A stretch of DNA of 64,000 nt from Treponema sp. J25 (GCF_004343725.1 NZ_PTQW01000013.1:143909-207908), one strand, 5' to 3'; positions 46,979 to 55,760 are shown, counted from the stretch's first letter. Translations and numbers: made by a program. The notes: generated by a model not told the origin, from the sequence alone.

Positions 46979-47015
46979 CGGGGAATCCAGAAAAAAGAGT
47001 ATAGGATAATAACAC

Positions 47016-47825
47016 GTGAATACGATGGATACAAACGAACAACCTTTTTCTTCCGCAGAGACTGTCACCGAACAAGAAACCCAGCCAGATACTATGCCCC
47101 CTTACAGTTTAGAAGTTGTTAATCTTCACAAACGGTTTGGTCGGAAAGAGGTGGTGCGGGGGGTGAGTTTTTCCATGCGTAACGGAGAAGTGGCGGGGCT
47201 CCTTGGTCCCAATGGGGCGGGGAAAACCACCGTATTTTATATGATTGTGGGCTTTTATAAGCCAAACCAGGGCCAGGTTCTGCTTGATAAAAAGGACATC
47301 ACCCATGAGCCGATGTATCGGCGGGCCCGGGCGGGAATATCCTACCTTCCTCAGGAAGCCTCGGTGTTTCGTAAATTGACGGTGGAAGAAAACATCTGGG
47401 CCATTATGGAAACCCGTCGAGATCTTTCCCGGCAAGAAAAAAAACAACGGACCGAACAGTTGCTCGAGGAATTTGGGATTGCCCACCTGCGAAAACAGGC
47501 CGGTTACACCCTTTCGGGGGGTGAACGGCGAAGGACGGAAATAGCCCGCTCCCTTGCGACGGACCCGAAATTCCTTCTCCTTGATGAACCCTTTGCGGGC
47601 ATCGATCCCATTGCGGTGTACGAAATTAAAAACATTGTGCGCCGTTTAGCAGAAAAGGGAATTGGAGTTCTGATTACGGATCACAATGTGCGGGATACCC
47701 TGGAGATTACCACCCACTCTTTTATTATCAATGAAGGGAAAATCGTGGCCCAGGGAGACCGGGAGACAATTCTCCAGGACGAGATGGCCCGACAGGTGTA
47801 TCTTGGCAGCGAATTCCGTATGTAA
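47016..47825 (+). CDS. lptB: LPS export ABC transporter ATP-binding protein
   Basis: This 269-residue ATPase has Walker A GLLGPNGAGKTT (about 66-77), the LptB-typical ISYLPQEASVFRKLTVEENI (about 108-127), signature LSGGERRRTEIARSL (about 167-181) and Walker B FLLLDEPFAGIDP (about 187-199). It powers glycolipid extraction from the inner membrane. About 30 N-terminal residues before the domain are a low-complexity extension not usual for LptB. The GTG at 47016 has AGGA nine bases upstream; an ATG at 47025 is an alternative. Confidence 0.94.
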   Translation: MNTMDTNEQPFSSAETVTEQETQPDTMPPYSLEVVNLHKRFGRKEVVRGVSFSMRNGEVAGLLGPNGAGKTTVFYMIVGFYKPNQGQVLLDKKDITHEPMYRRARAGISYLPQEASVFRKLTVEENIWAIMETRRDLSRQEKKQRTEQLLEEFGIAHLRKQAGYTLSGGERRRTEIARSLATDPKFLLLDEPFAGIDPIAVYEIKNIVRRLAEKGIGVLITDHNVRDTLEITTHSFIINEGKIVAQGDRETILQDEMARQVYLGSEFRM

Positions 47826-47861
47826 TGTCAGGTAATAGGCTACGGGATCTCTGTTGAATTT

Positions 47862-47898
47862 CTGCATATTTATGCATAACTAACGCAAAAATATGCAG
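47862..47898. repeat. inverted repeat upstream of rny promoter
   Basis: CTGCATATTT (47862-47871) and AAATATGCAG (47889-47898) are perfect inverted copies, with a further TATGCATA palindrome in the loop. It lies eleven bases before the -35 of the rny promoter and could be an operator or a weak terminator for lptB. Confidence 0.5.
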
Positions 47899-47908
47899 TC
47901 TAATTTAC

Positions 47909-47936
47909 TTGACAATTGCGGTATGTTTGTTATAAT
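47909..47936 (+). promoter_or_regulatory. sigma-70 promoter of rny
   Basis: TTGACA (47909-47914) and TATAAT (47931-47936), both exact consensus hexamers, are separated by 16 bases. The leader is about 30 bases. Confidence 0.85.
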
Positions 47937-47973
47937 TTCATAATAAGTTACATTTTACGGTAAGGGGTAGTGT

Positions 47974-49497
47974 ATGGGATTGTATATAATCCTCCCTCTT
48001 GCCGGGTTAACCTTAGGCTGGACCATAAGATGGCTGTATGCCAGATACCAATTAACCGCCTCGGAACAACGGGCCGAGCGGATTAAACAGGATGCGATAA
48101 AAGAAGCTGAGGCTAAAAAGAAGGAGATACTTCTTGAAGCAAAAGAACAACTTATTCGCGAACGGAACCAGCAAGAAAGGGAGACTCGGGAACGCAGGGT
48201 AGAACTGCAACGATACGAACGTCGTGTCATGCAGAAAGAAGAGGCAATCGATAAAAAGATTGCCCAGATAGAGAAGGTAGAGCAGGCCCTGGCTGAACGG
48301 GAACGGATATTACAGGAGCGGGAAAAGGTCATCAGCGAACAGGAGGAACGGTATCGAGCCGAACTGGAGCGCATTTCAGGCCTTTCTCGGGAAGAAGCCA
48401 AGGCAATTATTATTGCAAACCTGGAAAACGAAGCCCGTAGGGACGCTCAGGTAATCATTAACAAAATCGAACAAGAGGCCAATCTCTCGGCAGAAAAACG
48501 GGCCCGGGATATTCTGGTTACCACCATGCAGCGCCTGGCTACTGAAGTAACCGGCGAAGTAACGGTAACCACCGTATCGCTCCCCAATGACGAAATGAAG
48601 GGCCGTATCATTGGACGGGAGGGGCGAAATATTCGGACCCTGGAAACCCTGACGGGGGTGGATATCATCATCGATGATACGCCCGAAGCGGTGGTAGTGT
48701 CCTGTTTTGATCCTGTCCGACGGGAGATTGCCAAAATAGCCCTCGAACGCCTTATCGCCGATGGGCGAATTCATCCGGCCCGAATCGAAGAGGTGGTGCA
48801 GAAGGTCAGCCGGGAAATTTCCCAGAAGATTTTTGAAGAAGGGGAAAAGGTGCTCTTTGACCTGGGCATCCATAACATGAACCAGGAGGCTATCAAAGCG
48901 CTGGGACGGCTATACTTCCGCACGAGTTATGGGCAGAACGTTCTGTACCATTCAAAGGAAGTGGCGATTATTGCAGGAATGCTCGCGGCAGAGCTGGGCG
49001 CAAACCGGGAAATTGCCAAACGGGGAGCCCTGCTCCACGATATTGGTAAAGGGGTAGAAACCGATTCGGACCTTAATCATGCCGAAATAGGAATGGATAT
49101 CGCCCGTAAGTTTGGAGAGGATCCGCGGGTAATCAACGCTATCGGAAGTCATCACAACGATGTGGAACCCTCCTGCATCGAATCTATCATTGTTCAGATT
49201 GCGGACGCCATTTCGGCGGCCCGTCCGGGAGCCCGTCGAGAAACACTGGATAATTACATCAAGCGGCTCGAGAATCTGGAACAAATTGCGGAAAGCTTTA
49301 GCGGTGTGGATAAGGCCTTTGCTATTCAGGCCGGTCGGGAACTGCGGATCTTGGTGAACAATGAGGCCCTGAACGATGAACAATCGAAGGAACTGGCAAA
49401 ACAGATAGCCAAAAAGATAGAAAATGAACTCCAATATCCGGGACGGATTAAGGTAACGATTATCCGGGAAACCCGTATCGTCGAGTATGCCCGGTAA
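47974..49497 (+). CDS. rny: ribonuclease Y
   Basis: This 507-residue endoribonuclease has an N-terminal membrane anchor (about 2-22), a long coiled coil (about 25-185), a KH RNA-binding domain with GRIIGREGRNIRTLETLTGVD (residues near 210-230), and an HD metal-dependent hydrolase domain (AIIAGMLAAELG, LLHDIGKG, GSHHNDVEP). It starts mRNA decay at the membrane. It overlaps the following ymdB gene by 11 bases, the same pair found in Bacillus, where YmdB affects RNase Y-linked processes. Confidence 0.96.
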   Translation: MGLYIILPLAGLTLGWTIRWLYARYQLTASEQRAERIKQDAIKEAEAKKKEILLEAKEQLIRERNQQERETRERRVELQRYERRVMQKEEAIDKKIAQIEKVEQALAERERILQEREKVISEQEERYRAELERISGLSREEAKAIIIANLENEARRDAQVIINKIEQEANLSAEKRARDILVTTMQRLATEVTGEVTVTTVSLPNDEMKGRIIGREGRNIRTLETLTGVDIIIDDTPEAVVVSCFDPVRREIAKIALERLIADGRIHPARIEEVVQKVSREISQKIFEEGEKVLFDLGIHNMNQEAIKALGRLYFRTSYGQNVLYHSKEVAIIAGMLAAELGANREIAKRGALLHDIGKGVETDSDLNHAEIGMDIARKFGEDPRVINAIGSHHNDVEPSCIESIIVQIADAISAARPGARRETLDNYIKRLENLEQIAESFSGVDKAFAIQAGRELRILVNNEALNDEQSKELAKQIAKKIENELQYPGRIKVTIIRETRIVEYAR

Positions 49498-50341
49498 CAT
49501 CCGTTGTCTCTTCCTGGGCGATATTGTGGGAGACCCTGGGATCCAGGGTCTCCAGCAAAAGCTTCCTGCCTTGAAGGAGCACTACCAGGCTGATGTGGTC
49601 ATTGCCAATGGGGAAAATGCGGCGGGCGGTTTTGGCCTTACCGCCTATACCCTGGAACTCATTTTAAGCAGTGGGGTAGATGTGGTAAGCACCGGTAACC
49701 ATGTCTGGGAAAAGCGGGATTTTTGGCCGGTCCTGGAAAACACCCCCCGGGTTATCCGGCCAGCCAATTATCCTCCGGGGCTCCCTGGCCGGGGGTTCAT
49801 GGGGGTGCCTGGTGTGGAGTATCCTATCTATGTAATAAATTTGCAGGGCCGGGAAGAGATGACACCTATTGATTGTCCCTTTCGCACCCTTGATAGAATT
49901 ATTGAAGAAATTACCCAACAAACTCAATCGAGCAAGGGAACTCCTATTATTATCGTGGATTTTCACGCCGAGTCGAATCAGGAAAAAGAGGCCCTTGCCT
50001 TTTACGGAAACGGGCGAATAAGCGCCCTCGTTGGTACCCACACCCATGTGCAGACCGCGGACGAACGGATTTTGACACCTTTTTCTAAGATTGATAAAAA
50101 TGGTTGCGCCCACCCTCAGCAAAGCGCTTTTCGTTCTACCGCCTATATCACCGATGCAGGCATGTGCGGCGTCATTGAAAGTGTGATTGGGATGGATGCG
50201 GCGGTATGTTTAGAACGAAATCGCACCCAAATTCCCCATAAAATGGAACTTGCAAAAGGAGAGCCTTTCCTGCAGGGAGTGTGTGTGGAATTGAGTCCCG
50301 ACGATGGTTCTGCCCTTTCCATAGAACGTTTTTCGGTATAA
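49487..50341 (+). CDS. ymdB: YmdB-family metallophosphoesterase (TIGR00282)
   Basis: This 284-residue enzyme has all expected metal ligands of the YmdB family: FLGDIVGDPG (Asp near 11), IANGENAAGG (Glu and Asn near 43-44), STGNHVWEKRD (Asn and His near 70-71), VDFHAESNQEK (His near 159) and VGTHTHVQTAD (two His near 184-186). YmdB hydrolyses 2',3'-cyclic nucleotides and acts on RNA metabolism. It is translated from an ATG inside rny. A second, altered copy lies at 38430-39245. Confidence 0.94.
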   Translation: MPGNIRCLFLGDIVGDPGIQGLQQKLPALKEHYQADVVIANGENAAGGFGLTAYTLELILSSGVDVVSTGNHVWEKRDFWPVLENTPRVIRPANYPPGLPGRGFMGVPGVEYPIYVINLQGREEMTPIDCPFRTLDRIIEEITQQTQSSKGTPIIIVDFHAESNQEKEALAFYGNGRISALVGTHTHVQTADERILTPFSKIDKNGCAHPQQSAFRSTAYITDAGMCGVIESVIGMDAAVCLERNRTQIPHKMELAKGEPFLQGVCVELSPDDGSALSIERFSV

Positions 50342-50354
50342 TCTTTAAAGAGTC

Positions 50355-50960
50355 ATGATGTGTATCCGGGAATATCGAGAAACAGACCTCCCCTACCTCT
50401 ACGAAATCTGCCTTAAGACAGGCGATAATGGCAAAGATGCAACAGAGCTCTTTTATGATCCCTATGTGCTTGGCCAGTTTTATGCAGCCCCCTACGCATT
50501 TTTTGAAAAGGACTGTGTCTTTATCCTGGAAGGGGATTATCGGGGCCTGCGGCGCCCCCTTGGCTACATTCTAGGGACCTCCGATACGGCGGCGTATACC
50601 GAGTGGTTTAACCGGTACTGGCGGCCTGGGGCGGAACTCTTGTACAGGGGGAACGAAGGTTGTAAAAGCCCCACGGAGGCTCATATACGGGCCCTGTTTG
50701 CAGAGCCTCTGGAATGCCCCGCCTGGGCAGAGGCCTACCCAGGACATATCCATATCGATTTGTTGCCGGAGGCCCAGGGGGCTGGCTGGGGAAGAAAGTT
50801 GATGGATACTATGGGTGAGCGCTTTATTCAAAAGGGGTGCCGGGGCTTCCATCTTGGGGTCAGTGCTGCGAATGAAGGGGGCATTGCCTTTTATCGCCGT
50901 TATGGCATGGAAGAAATTTCCCGGGAAAGCTGGGGAATCGTGTTTGGAAAAAGGCTGTAG
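50355..50960 (+). CDS. GNAT-family N-acetyltransferase
   Basis: This 201-residue protein has the GNAT acetyl-CoA-binding signature as HIDLLPEAQGAGWGRKLMDTM (about 136-156; QxxGxG/A form) and the C-terminal GFHLGVSAANEGGIAFYRRYGM (about 166-187). The DNGKDATELFYDPYVLGQFY segment is typical of the group similar to the acetyltransferase domain of bacterial O-GlcNAcase-like proteins. The substrate is unknown. It follows ymdB by 13 bases and probably shares its transcript. Confidence 0.87.
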   Translation: MMCIREYRETDLPYLYEICLKTGDNGKDATELFYDPYVLGQFYAAPYAFFEKDCVFILEGDYRGLRRPLGYILGTSDTAAYTEWFNRYWRPGAELLYRGNEGCKSPTEAHIRALFAEPLECPAWAEAYPGHIHIDLLPEAQGAGWGRKLMDTMGERFIQKGCRGFHLGVSAANEGGIAFYRRYGMEEISRESWGIVFGKRL

Positions 50961-50988
50961 AGAAAGATCCCTTTGTGATTGATACAAA

Positions 50989-51128
50989 AACTGACTTTTC
51001 CCTGAATCAGTTAACAAAGGCCACCACACGTACCCGGTTCCGCTGTATCTTTAAGAGCGCCAATGTGGTGGTCCTCTTGTAACGAGGTAGGGGCAAAGAG
51101 TGATAGTCGAGCTTACCACTCTTTCCCC
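50989..51128 (+). other. structured region of unknown type ahead of the riboswitch
   Basis: Three hairpins follow one another on the plus strand: AACTGA/TCAGTT (50989-51012), GGCCACCACA against TGTGGTGGTCC with one bulge (51019-51074), and GGGG-c-AAAGAGTG against CACTCTTTCCCC (51090-51128). No convincing gene covers them on either strand. They may be part of a long purine-operon leader or a separate small RNA. I cannot match them to a known RNA family. Confidence 0.4.
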
Positions 51129-51178
51129 CTTGCTCAGCAAGGCCCATTCGTGATAGCTTCCTTTCACAGACCATAAGC

Positions 51179-51258
51179 CGTCGGTTCATATATACCCCGT
51201 AATACGGTCGGGGCGTTTCTACCAGGGAGCCGTAAACTTCCTGACTATGGACCAGACG
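51179..51258 (+). promoter_or_regulatory. purine riboswitch aptamer, guanine class
   Basis: The segment has the purine-riboswitch core: P1 CGTCGGTTCATA (51179-51190) pairs with TATGGACC-A-GACG (51246-51258), the P2 arm is CCCCGTAATACGGTCGGGG, J2/3 contains TTTCTACC, and the P3 arm is AGGGAGCCGTAAACTTCCT with the loop bases that contact L2. The specificity base before the 3' side of P1 is C (51245), which pairs with guanine; adenine riboswitches have U. It should sense guanine or hypoxanthine and control purCFMNH. Confidence 0.93.
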
Positions 51259-51313
51259 AAGTACTTTCGGAACCACGTGCAAGGGGTTTCTCAAGGGCCG
51301 CCGTACTTTTTTT
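51259..51313 (+). terminator. intrinsic terminator, expression platform of the riboswitch
   Basis: AAGTAC (51259-51264) pairs with GTACTT (51303-51308), with an inner CGG/CCG and CC/GG, followed by TTTTT. It begins directly after P1, so guanine binding would favour termination. The next 205 bases to purC hold a GC-rich leader with TTGAGG/CCCCCTCAA and GACGGGCC stretches but no gene I can support. Confidence 0.75.
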
Positions 51314-51518
51314 GATGAAGAGCGTTGCCGTATTATAAAAAATGAATTGCGTTTTGAGGAACTGAGCAGGCGGCGGCGTTACAGGGAAGAGAAGACCCCC
51401 TCAAAAGGAAGGTGCCCTGCTATTGGCAGTTCCGGAAGCATTGAGCAGTCCCGCCTCTCCCGGTATAGACGGGCCGATCGGCTTTTATTGGCAGATCCGT
51501 TCTGCAAGGAGATATCCT

Positions 51519-52244
51519 ATGCTTGATCCAAGCCAGATTGTCCGGGGGGCTGAACTGTACGAAGGAAAGGCCAAAAAGGTCTTTGCCACCAACGACCCCA
51601 GCCTTGTTATCATTCATTACAAAGATGATGCTACGGCCTTTAATGGAGAAAAACGGGCCCAGATAGAAGATAAGGGAATTCTGAATAACCGGATTGCCTC
51701 AGCCCTGTTTACTCTTTTAAAAAACAAAGGGATCCCTTCCCATTTTGTTTCCCAGTTGAATGAACGGGACATGCTGTGTAAAAAGGTTACCATTATCCCC
51801 CTCGAAGTTATTGTGCGCAATGTGGCGGCCGGTTCTATGTCCAAGCGGCTGGGTATCCCCGAAGGAATGGAGTTGAAGACCACGGTTTTTGAAATCTCCT
51901 ATAAAAACGATGCCCTGGGGGACCCCCTTATTAACGATTACCATGCGGTGGCTATCGGCATCAGTACCTTTGACGAACTGGAAGAAATTTATCGCCTTGC
52001 TGGCCGTGTTAACGAAGTGCTTAAGAGTTTTTTCCTTGAGCGGAACATAAAACTTATCGATTTCAAACTAGAGTTTGGAAAAACGTCAGAAGGAGAACTC
52101 GTGCTGGCAGACGAAATTTCCCCTGATACCTGTCGCTTCTGGGATGCTAAAACCAACGAAAAACTTGACAAGGACCGTTTTAGACGGGACCTGGGAAATG
52201 TGAAAGAAGCTTATGAAGAAATAGTGCGCCGCGTAACCCAGTGA
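51519..52244 (+). CDS. purC: SAICAR synthase
   Basis: This 241-residue enzyme joins CAIR and aspartate with ATP in purine synthesis. Typical motifs are [12 protein letters not shown] (about 11-22), [28 protein letters not shown] (about 91-104), [13 protein letters not shown] and [14 protein letters not shown] (about 195-208). AAGGAG lies a few bases before the ATG at 51519; the frame is open further upstream but without family similarity. It is the first gene of the riboswitch-controlled operon. Confidence 0.96.
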   Translation: MLDPSQIVRGAELYEGKAKKVFATNDPSLVIIHYKDDATAFNGEKRAQIEDKGILNNRIASALFTLLKNKGIPSHFVSQLNERDMLCKKVTIIPLEVIVRNVAAGSMSKRLGIPEGMELKTTVFEISYKNDALGDPLINDYHAVAIGISTFDELEEIYRLAGRVNEVLKSFFLERNIKLIDFKLEFGKTSEGELVLADEISPDTCRFWDAKTNEKLDKDRFRRDLGNVKEAYEEIVRRVTQ

Positions 52245-52252
52245 GGACTGCT

Positions 52253-53656
52253 ATGGAAACGGATAAGCTTCGGGAAGAATGTGGAGTCTTTGGTGTTTAC
52301 AGTAGTGACCCCGAAATTAATGTGGTGCCCTTGGTCTACTATGGTCTTTTTTCTTTACAGCACCGGGGACAGGAAAGCGCGGGTATCGCCGTTGCCCGGG
52401 ATGGCACCATAGAAGCCCGAAAAGGGATGGGGCTGGTGGGGGATGTGTTCGATCCTGCTACCCTGGCTCAACTGTCTGGTCCCATAGCTATCGGGCATGT
52501 CCGCTATTCCACCGCTGGTTCCAGCACCATAGAAAACGCCCAGCCCTTTGTAAGCCGTTTCAAGCTTGGTTCTATTGCGGTAGCCCATAACGGGAACCTG
52601 ACCAATGCGGATGTGGTGCGGGAACTCTTAGAAGATGCCGGGGTAGGGTTTGTTTCGTCGAGTGATAGTGAAGTTATTATCAACCTGATTGCCAAAAATT
52701 ACAAAAAGGGGCTCGAAAAGGCCCTGACCGACACGATTCAATTTATCAAAGGGTCCTATGCTCTGGTGGTCCTGACCGAAAAGGCCCTGGTGGGAGCCCG
52801 GGACCCCCATGGGATTCGTCCCCTCTGTCTCGGGAAAATAGAAAAGGGCTGGATACTCGCCAGTGAATCCTGCGCTATCGATGCGGTGGGGGGTGAATTT
52901 GTCCGAGACATTGAGCCGGGAGAAATCGTTATCATAGACGAACATGGGGTTCTGTCGTTCCGGTATGGAGAAAAAACCGCCCGGGCGGTCTGCGCCTTTG
53001 AATTCATTTATTTTGCCCGACCCGATAGCCGTATCGACGGGATCGATGTGTACCAGTCTCGTATACGGGCAGGGGAAATCCTGGGGCGGGAGTCGGCGGT
53101 GGTGGCGGACCTTGTTATTGGGGTTCCCGATTCGGGAATCCCCGCTGCCATTGGCTATGGCCGGGCCACTGGAACACCCTTTGGACTGGGAATTGTAAAA
53201 AGTAAGTATGTGGGGCGTACCTTTATCGCTCCTCGTCAGGATGAGCGAGAACGGGCGGTATCAGTAAAATTGAACGTCATAAAGAGTGAAGTGGCGGGTA
53301 AACGGGTAGTAATCATCGATGATTCCATCGTGCGGGGGACCACCAGCCGAAGGCTTGTTAGCCTTTTACGGCGGGCGGGAGCAAAGGAAGTGCACTTCCG
53401 GGTCTGTTCTCCGCCGGTGCGATTTCCCTGTTATTTTGGCATCGATACCCCCCATCGAAAGGAACTTATCGGTAGTGCCAATAATATCAAAGCCATCTGT
53501 GAAGCGATTGGCGCCGACAGCCTTGCTTTTCTTTCTACCGAAGGATTGTTGGAGGCCCTGAACCATCAGGGGGGATATTGCCTTGGCTGTTTTACCGGAG
53601 AGTATCCTCTGCCAACTCCGGGCGAGGTGGGTTTAGCCAAACAGAATGACCTATAA
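52253..53656 (+). CDS. purF: amidophosphoribosyltransferase
   Basis: This 467-residue enzyme makes phosphoribosylamine from PRPP and glutamine, the first step of purine synthesis. The catalytic Cys10 (METDKLREECGVFGVY) follows a nine-residue propeptide that must be removed, as in Bacillus-type PurF. The PRPP loop is VIIDDSIVRGTTSRRLV (about 345-361), and the cysteines CSP, CYFG and GCF match the Fe-S-containing class. It starts eight bases after purC. Confidence 0.96.
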   Translation: METDKLREECGVFGVYSSDPEINVVPLVYYGLFSLQHRGQESAGIAVARDGTIEARKGMGLVGDVFDPATLAQLSGPIAIGHVRYSTAGSSTIENAQPFVSRFKLGSIAVAHNGNLTNADVVRELLEDAGVGFVSSSDSEVIINLIAKNYKKGLEKALTDTIQFIKGSYALVVLTEKALVGARDPHGIRPLCLGKIEKGWILASESCAIDAVGGEFVRDIEPGEIVIIDEHGVLSFRYGEKTARAVCAFEFIYFARPDSRIDGIDVYQSRIRAGEILGRESAVVADLVIGVPDSGIPAAIGYGRATGTPFGLGIVKSKYVGRTFIAPRQDERERAVSVKLNVIKSEVAGKRVVIIDDSIVRGTTSRRLVSLLRRAGAKEVHFRVCSPPVRFPCYFGIDTPHRKELIGSANNIKAICEAIGADSLAFLSTEGLLEALNHQGGYCLGCFTGEYPLPTPGEVGLAKQNDL

Positions 53657-53723
53657 AGATACGGCCAGCACAAGAATACCTACAGAAAGCGGGGTATTCC
53701 AGTTTATAGAATAAGGATGCAGA

Positions 53724-54920
53724 ATGGATTACAAAGAAGCAGGGGTAGACATTGAAGAAGGCTATCGGGCGGTAGAAAAATACAAGGACCTTGCCCGGGG
53801 AACCATGCAAGAAAATATCGTGGGCCGCTCGGTTATCAACGAAATTGGTAGTTTTGCGGGCATGCTCTCTCTTAGAGAACTTATTGCGGCGGGCGAAGGA
53901 ATGGAGGACCCTGTCCTGGTTTCCGGGACCGATGGGGTTGGCACAAAATTGGATATCGCTTTCCGCCTTCAAAAGTACGATACGGTGGGCATCGATTGTG
54001 TGGCCATGTGTGTCAACGATATTCTCTGTCATGGTGCCCGGCCGCTGTTCTTTCTGGATTACCTTGCCTGTGGAAAGCTTGATGCGGATGTGGCCGCAGA
54101 TTTGGTAAAGGGTGTGGCCCGGGGCTGTGCTGAGGCGGGTTGTGTCCTTTTGGGAGGGGAGACTGCCGAAATGCCCGGTTTCTATGACATTGGCAAGTAT
54201 GACATTGCGGGCTTTGCGGTAGGAATTGTGGATCGAAAAAAAATAATCAACGGCCAGCATATTGAAAAGGGCGATCTTTTGATAGGCCTTGCTTCTTCAG
54301 GGCCCCATTCGAATGGTTACAGCCTGATTCGTAAGGTTATTCCCGATTTGCAGGAAGATTTTGGAGGCATGCCTATCGGCTACGTGTTGCTGGAGCCGAC
54401 CCGAATATACGTACAACCTATCCTGGCCTTGATGGAAAAAATCCTCATAAAAGGGATGGCCCATATTACCGGCGGTGGTTTTTACGAAAACATCCCCCGG
54501 ATGTTTGCCCGGCCCCAGACGGCCCTTATCTACGAAGATAGCTGGCCCATTCCGCCTGTTTTTTATCGGATTGCCTATGGAGTGGCTGGTGGTGGAACTG
54601 GGAAAGATGCGGGTTCGCGAGAAACGGCGGGCAAGGAAATTCTTTTCCAGGATGAGCAGATAAAACAAAAAATGTTTAACACCTTTAACATGGGAATCGG
54701 CCTTGTGCTTGCGGTTTCTAAGAATGATGGGGAACAGGCTGTGGAATTCCTGGATAGTATGGGCTATCCCGCCTACATTATTGGAGAGGTAGGTCCCTAT
54801 CCACTTGATGAGAACGCCTTGACAGGAACTTCCGGGGTTTCTTCGAGGGAAGCAGGAAAAAAGATAGTGCGGGGGGGAAAGAATCCCGGCCTTGGGGAGG
54901 TAGTCCTTGTTCGCCCCTAA
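53724..54920 (+). CDS. purM: AIR synthase with two extra segments
   Basis: This 398-residue enzyme closes the imidazole ring of AIR. It has the ATP-grasp-like PurM motifs SGTDGVGTKLDIAF (about 67-80), CVAMCVNDILCHGARPLFFLDY and GGETAEMPGFYDIG. It is about 50 residues longer than usual. Two Gly/Ser/Lys-rich insertions lie after VFYRIAYG (about 286-304, VAGGGTGKDAGSRETAGKE) and near the C terminus (about 369-390, LTGTSGVSSREAGKKIVRGG). These are probably surface loops. The gene is preceded by AAGGA. Confidence 0.94.
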   Translation: MDYKEAGVDIEEGYRAVEKYKDLARGTMQENIVGRSVINEIGSFAGMLSLRELIAAGEGMEDPVLVSGTDGVGTKLDIAFRLQKYDTVGIDCVAMCVNDILCHGARPLFFLDYLACGKLDADVAADLVKGVARGCAEAGCVLLGGETAEMPGFYDIGKYDIAGFAVGIVDRKKIINGQHIEKGDLLIGLASSGPHSNGYSLIRKVIPDLQEDFGGMPIGYVLLEPTRIYVQPILALMEKILIKGMAHITGGGFYENIPRMFARPQTALIYEDSWPIPPVFYRIAYGVAGGGTGKDAGSRETAGKEILFQDEQIKQKMFNTFNMGIGLVLAVSKNDGEQAVEFLDSMGYPAYIIGEVGPYPLDENALTGTSGVSSREAGKKIVRGGKNPGLGEVVLVRP

Positions 54921-55139
54921 GGTCTTTTTTCTGAGGAAATCGCGAGGCTTGAAGGGTCGATATACCCAGGAATCCTGGCGATTTGAATGCCTGTTGCAAC
55001 AGGGGGAGAACTTTTCGTTAAGGAACTTCCGCAGGGGCCTCTTGCCTTCCGTCGGGGAGTGTTCCTTTCTTGTGCAGGAGGGGAGCCGAAGGGGGGCAGG
55101 TAGTTTTTCCGGCCTTCGGCTGACAGGGGGCTTTCTTCT
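54921..55139 (+). other. purM-purN linker with a coupled open frame
   Basis: A frame that opens inside purM (TTG 54907) stays open for 78 codons and stops at a TGA overlapping the purN ATG (ATGA at 55140). TGACAGGGG lies just before purN, and the same nine bases precede the small ORF at 46068; GGGGGAGAAC also recurs in both linkers. No known protein motif is present. It may be a short repeat-derived insert that has kept an open frame. Confidence 0.35.
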
Positions 55140-55760
55140 ATGAGCGCCCGTACGGAGGGAATCAACATTCTGGTCCTTGTTTCGGGGAATGGGAGTAACC
55201 TTCAGGCCCTGTTGGACGCCGAATCGGCGGGGCTCTTAGGAAAAGGCTTTATCGTGGGAGTGATTTCTGACAGGCCAGGGGTCTATGCTCTGGAACGGGC
55301 AAGGAAGGCAGGGAAGCCTACCCTGGTGGAAGAACCCCGCCGGGATCTTCCAAAGGATGATCGCCGCCTTGAACTTTCAAACCGGATTCTAGGACGGGCC
55401 CGGGAGTGGCAGGTGCACTACATAGTGCTTGCAGGGTTCCTTTCGATTTTGCGGGGGCCCATCCTCCAAGAGTACCGGGGACGGATTATCAACCTGCATC
55501 CTTCGTTGCTCCCCAAGTATGGTGGGCCCGGTATGTATGGTCAGCGGGTCCACGAAGCGGTCCTTGCCGCGGGGGAAACCGAGTCGGGTTGTACGGTTCA
55601 TTTTGTCGATGAAGGAACCGACACGGGGCCCATTATTTTGCAGCGCCGGGTGCCGGTTCTCGCGGGAGATACCCCGGAACGTCTGGCTGAACGGATTCAT
55701 CAGGAAGAACATATCGCCTTAGTAGAGGCAGTACAACGTCTTGTAAAGGAGCATCCATGA
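55140..55760 (+). CDS. purN: phosphoribosylglycinamide formyltransferase
   Basis: This 206-residue enzyme transfers a formyl group from 10-formyl-THF to GAR. The start ILVLVSGNGSNLQALLDA, the active-site INLHPSLLPKYGG (Asn and His near 117-120) and GCTVHFVDEGTDTGPII (Asp near 157) are typical. The ATG overlaps the stop of an upstream open frame, and the four-base overlap with purH is tight. It is the single-domain PurN type, so formyl-THF is required. Confidence 0.95.
   Translation: MSARTEGINILVLVSGNGSNLQALLDAESAGLLGKGFIVGVISDRPGVYALERARKAGKPTLVEEPRRDLPKDDRRLELSNRILGRAREWQVHYIVLAGFLSILRGPILQEYRGRIINLHPSLLPKYGGPGMYGQRVHEAVLAAGETESGCTVHFVDEGTDTGPIILQRRVPVLAGDTPERLAERIHQEEHIALVEAVQRLVKEHP

Noticed and set aside
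51007..51294. 95-codon minus-strand frame upstream of purC
   Set aside because: It has only a TTG start, no motif, and lies opposite the hairpins and the purine riboswitch, which explain the sequence better.
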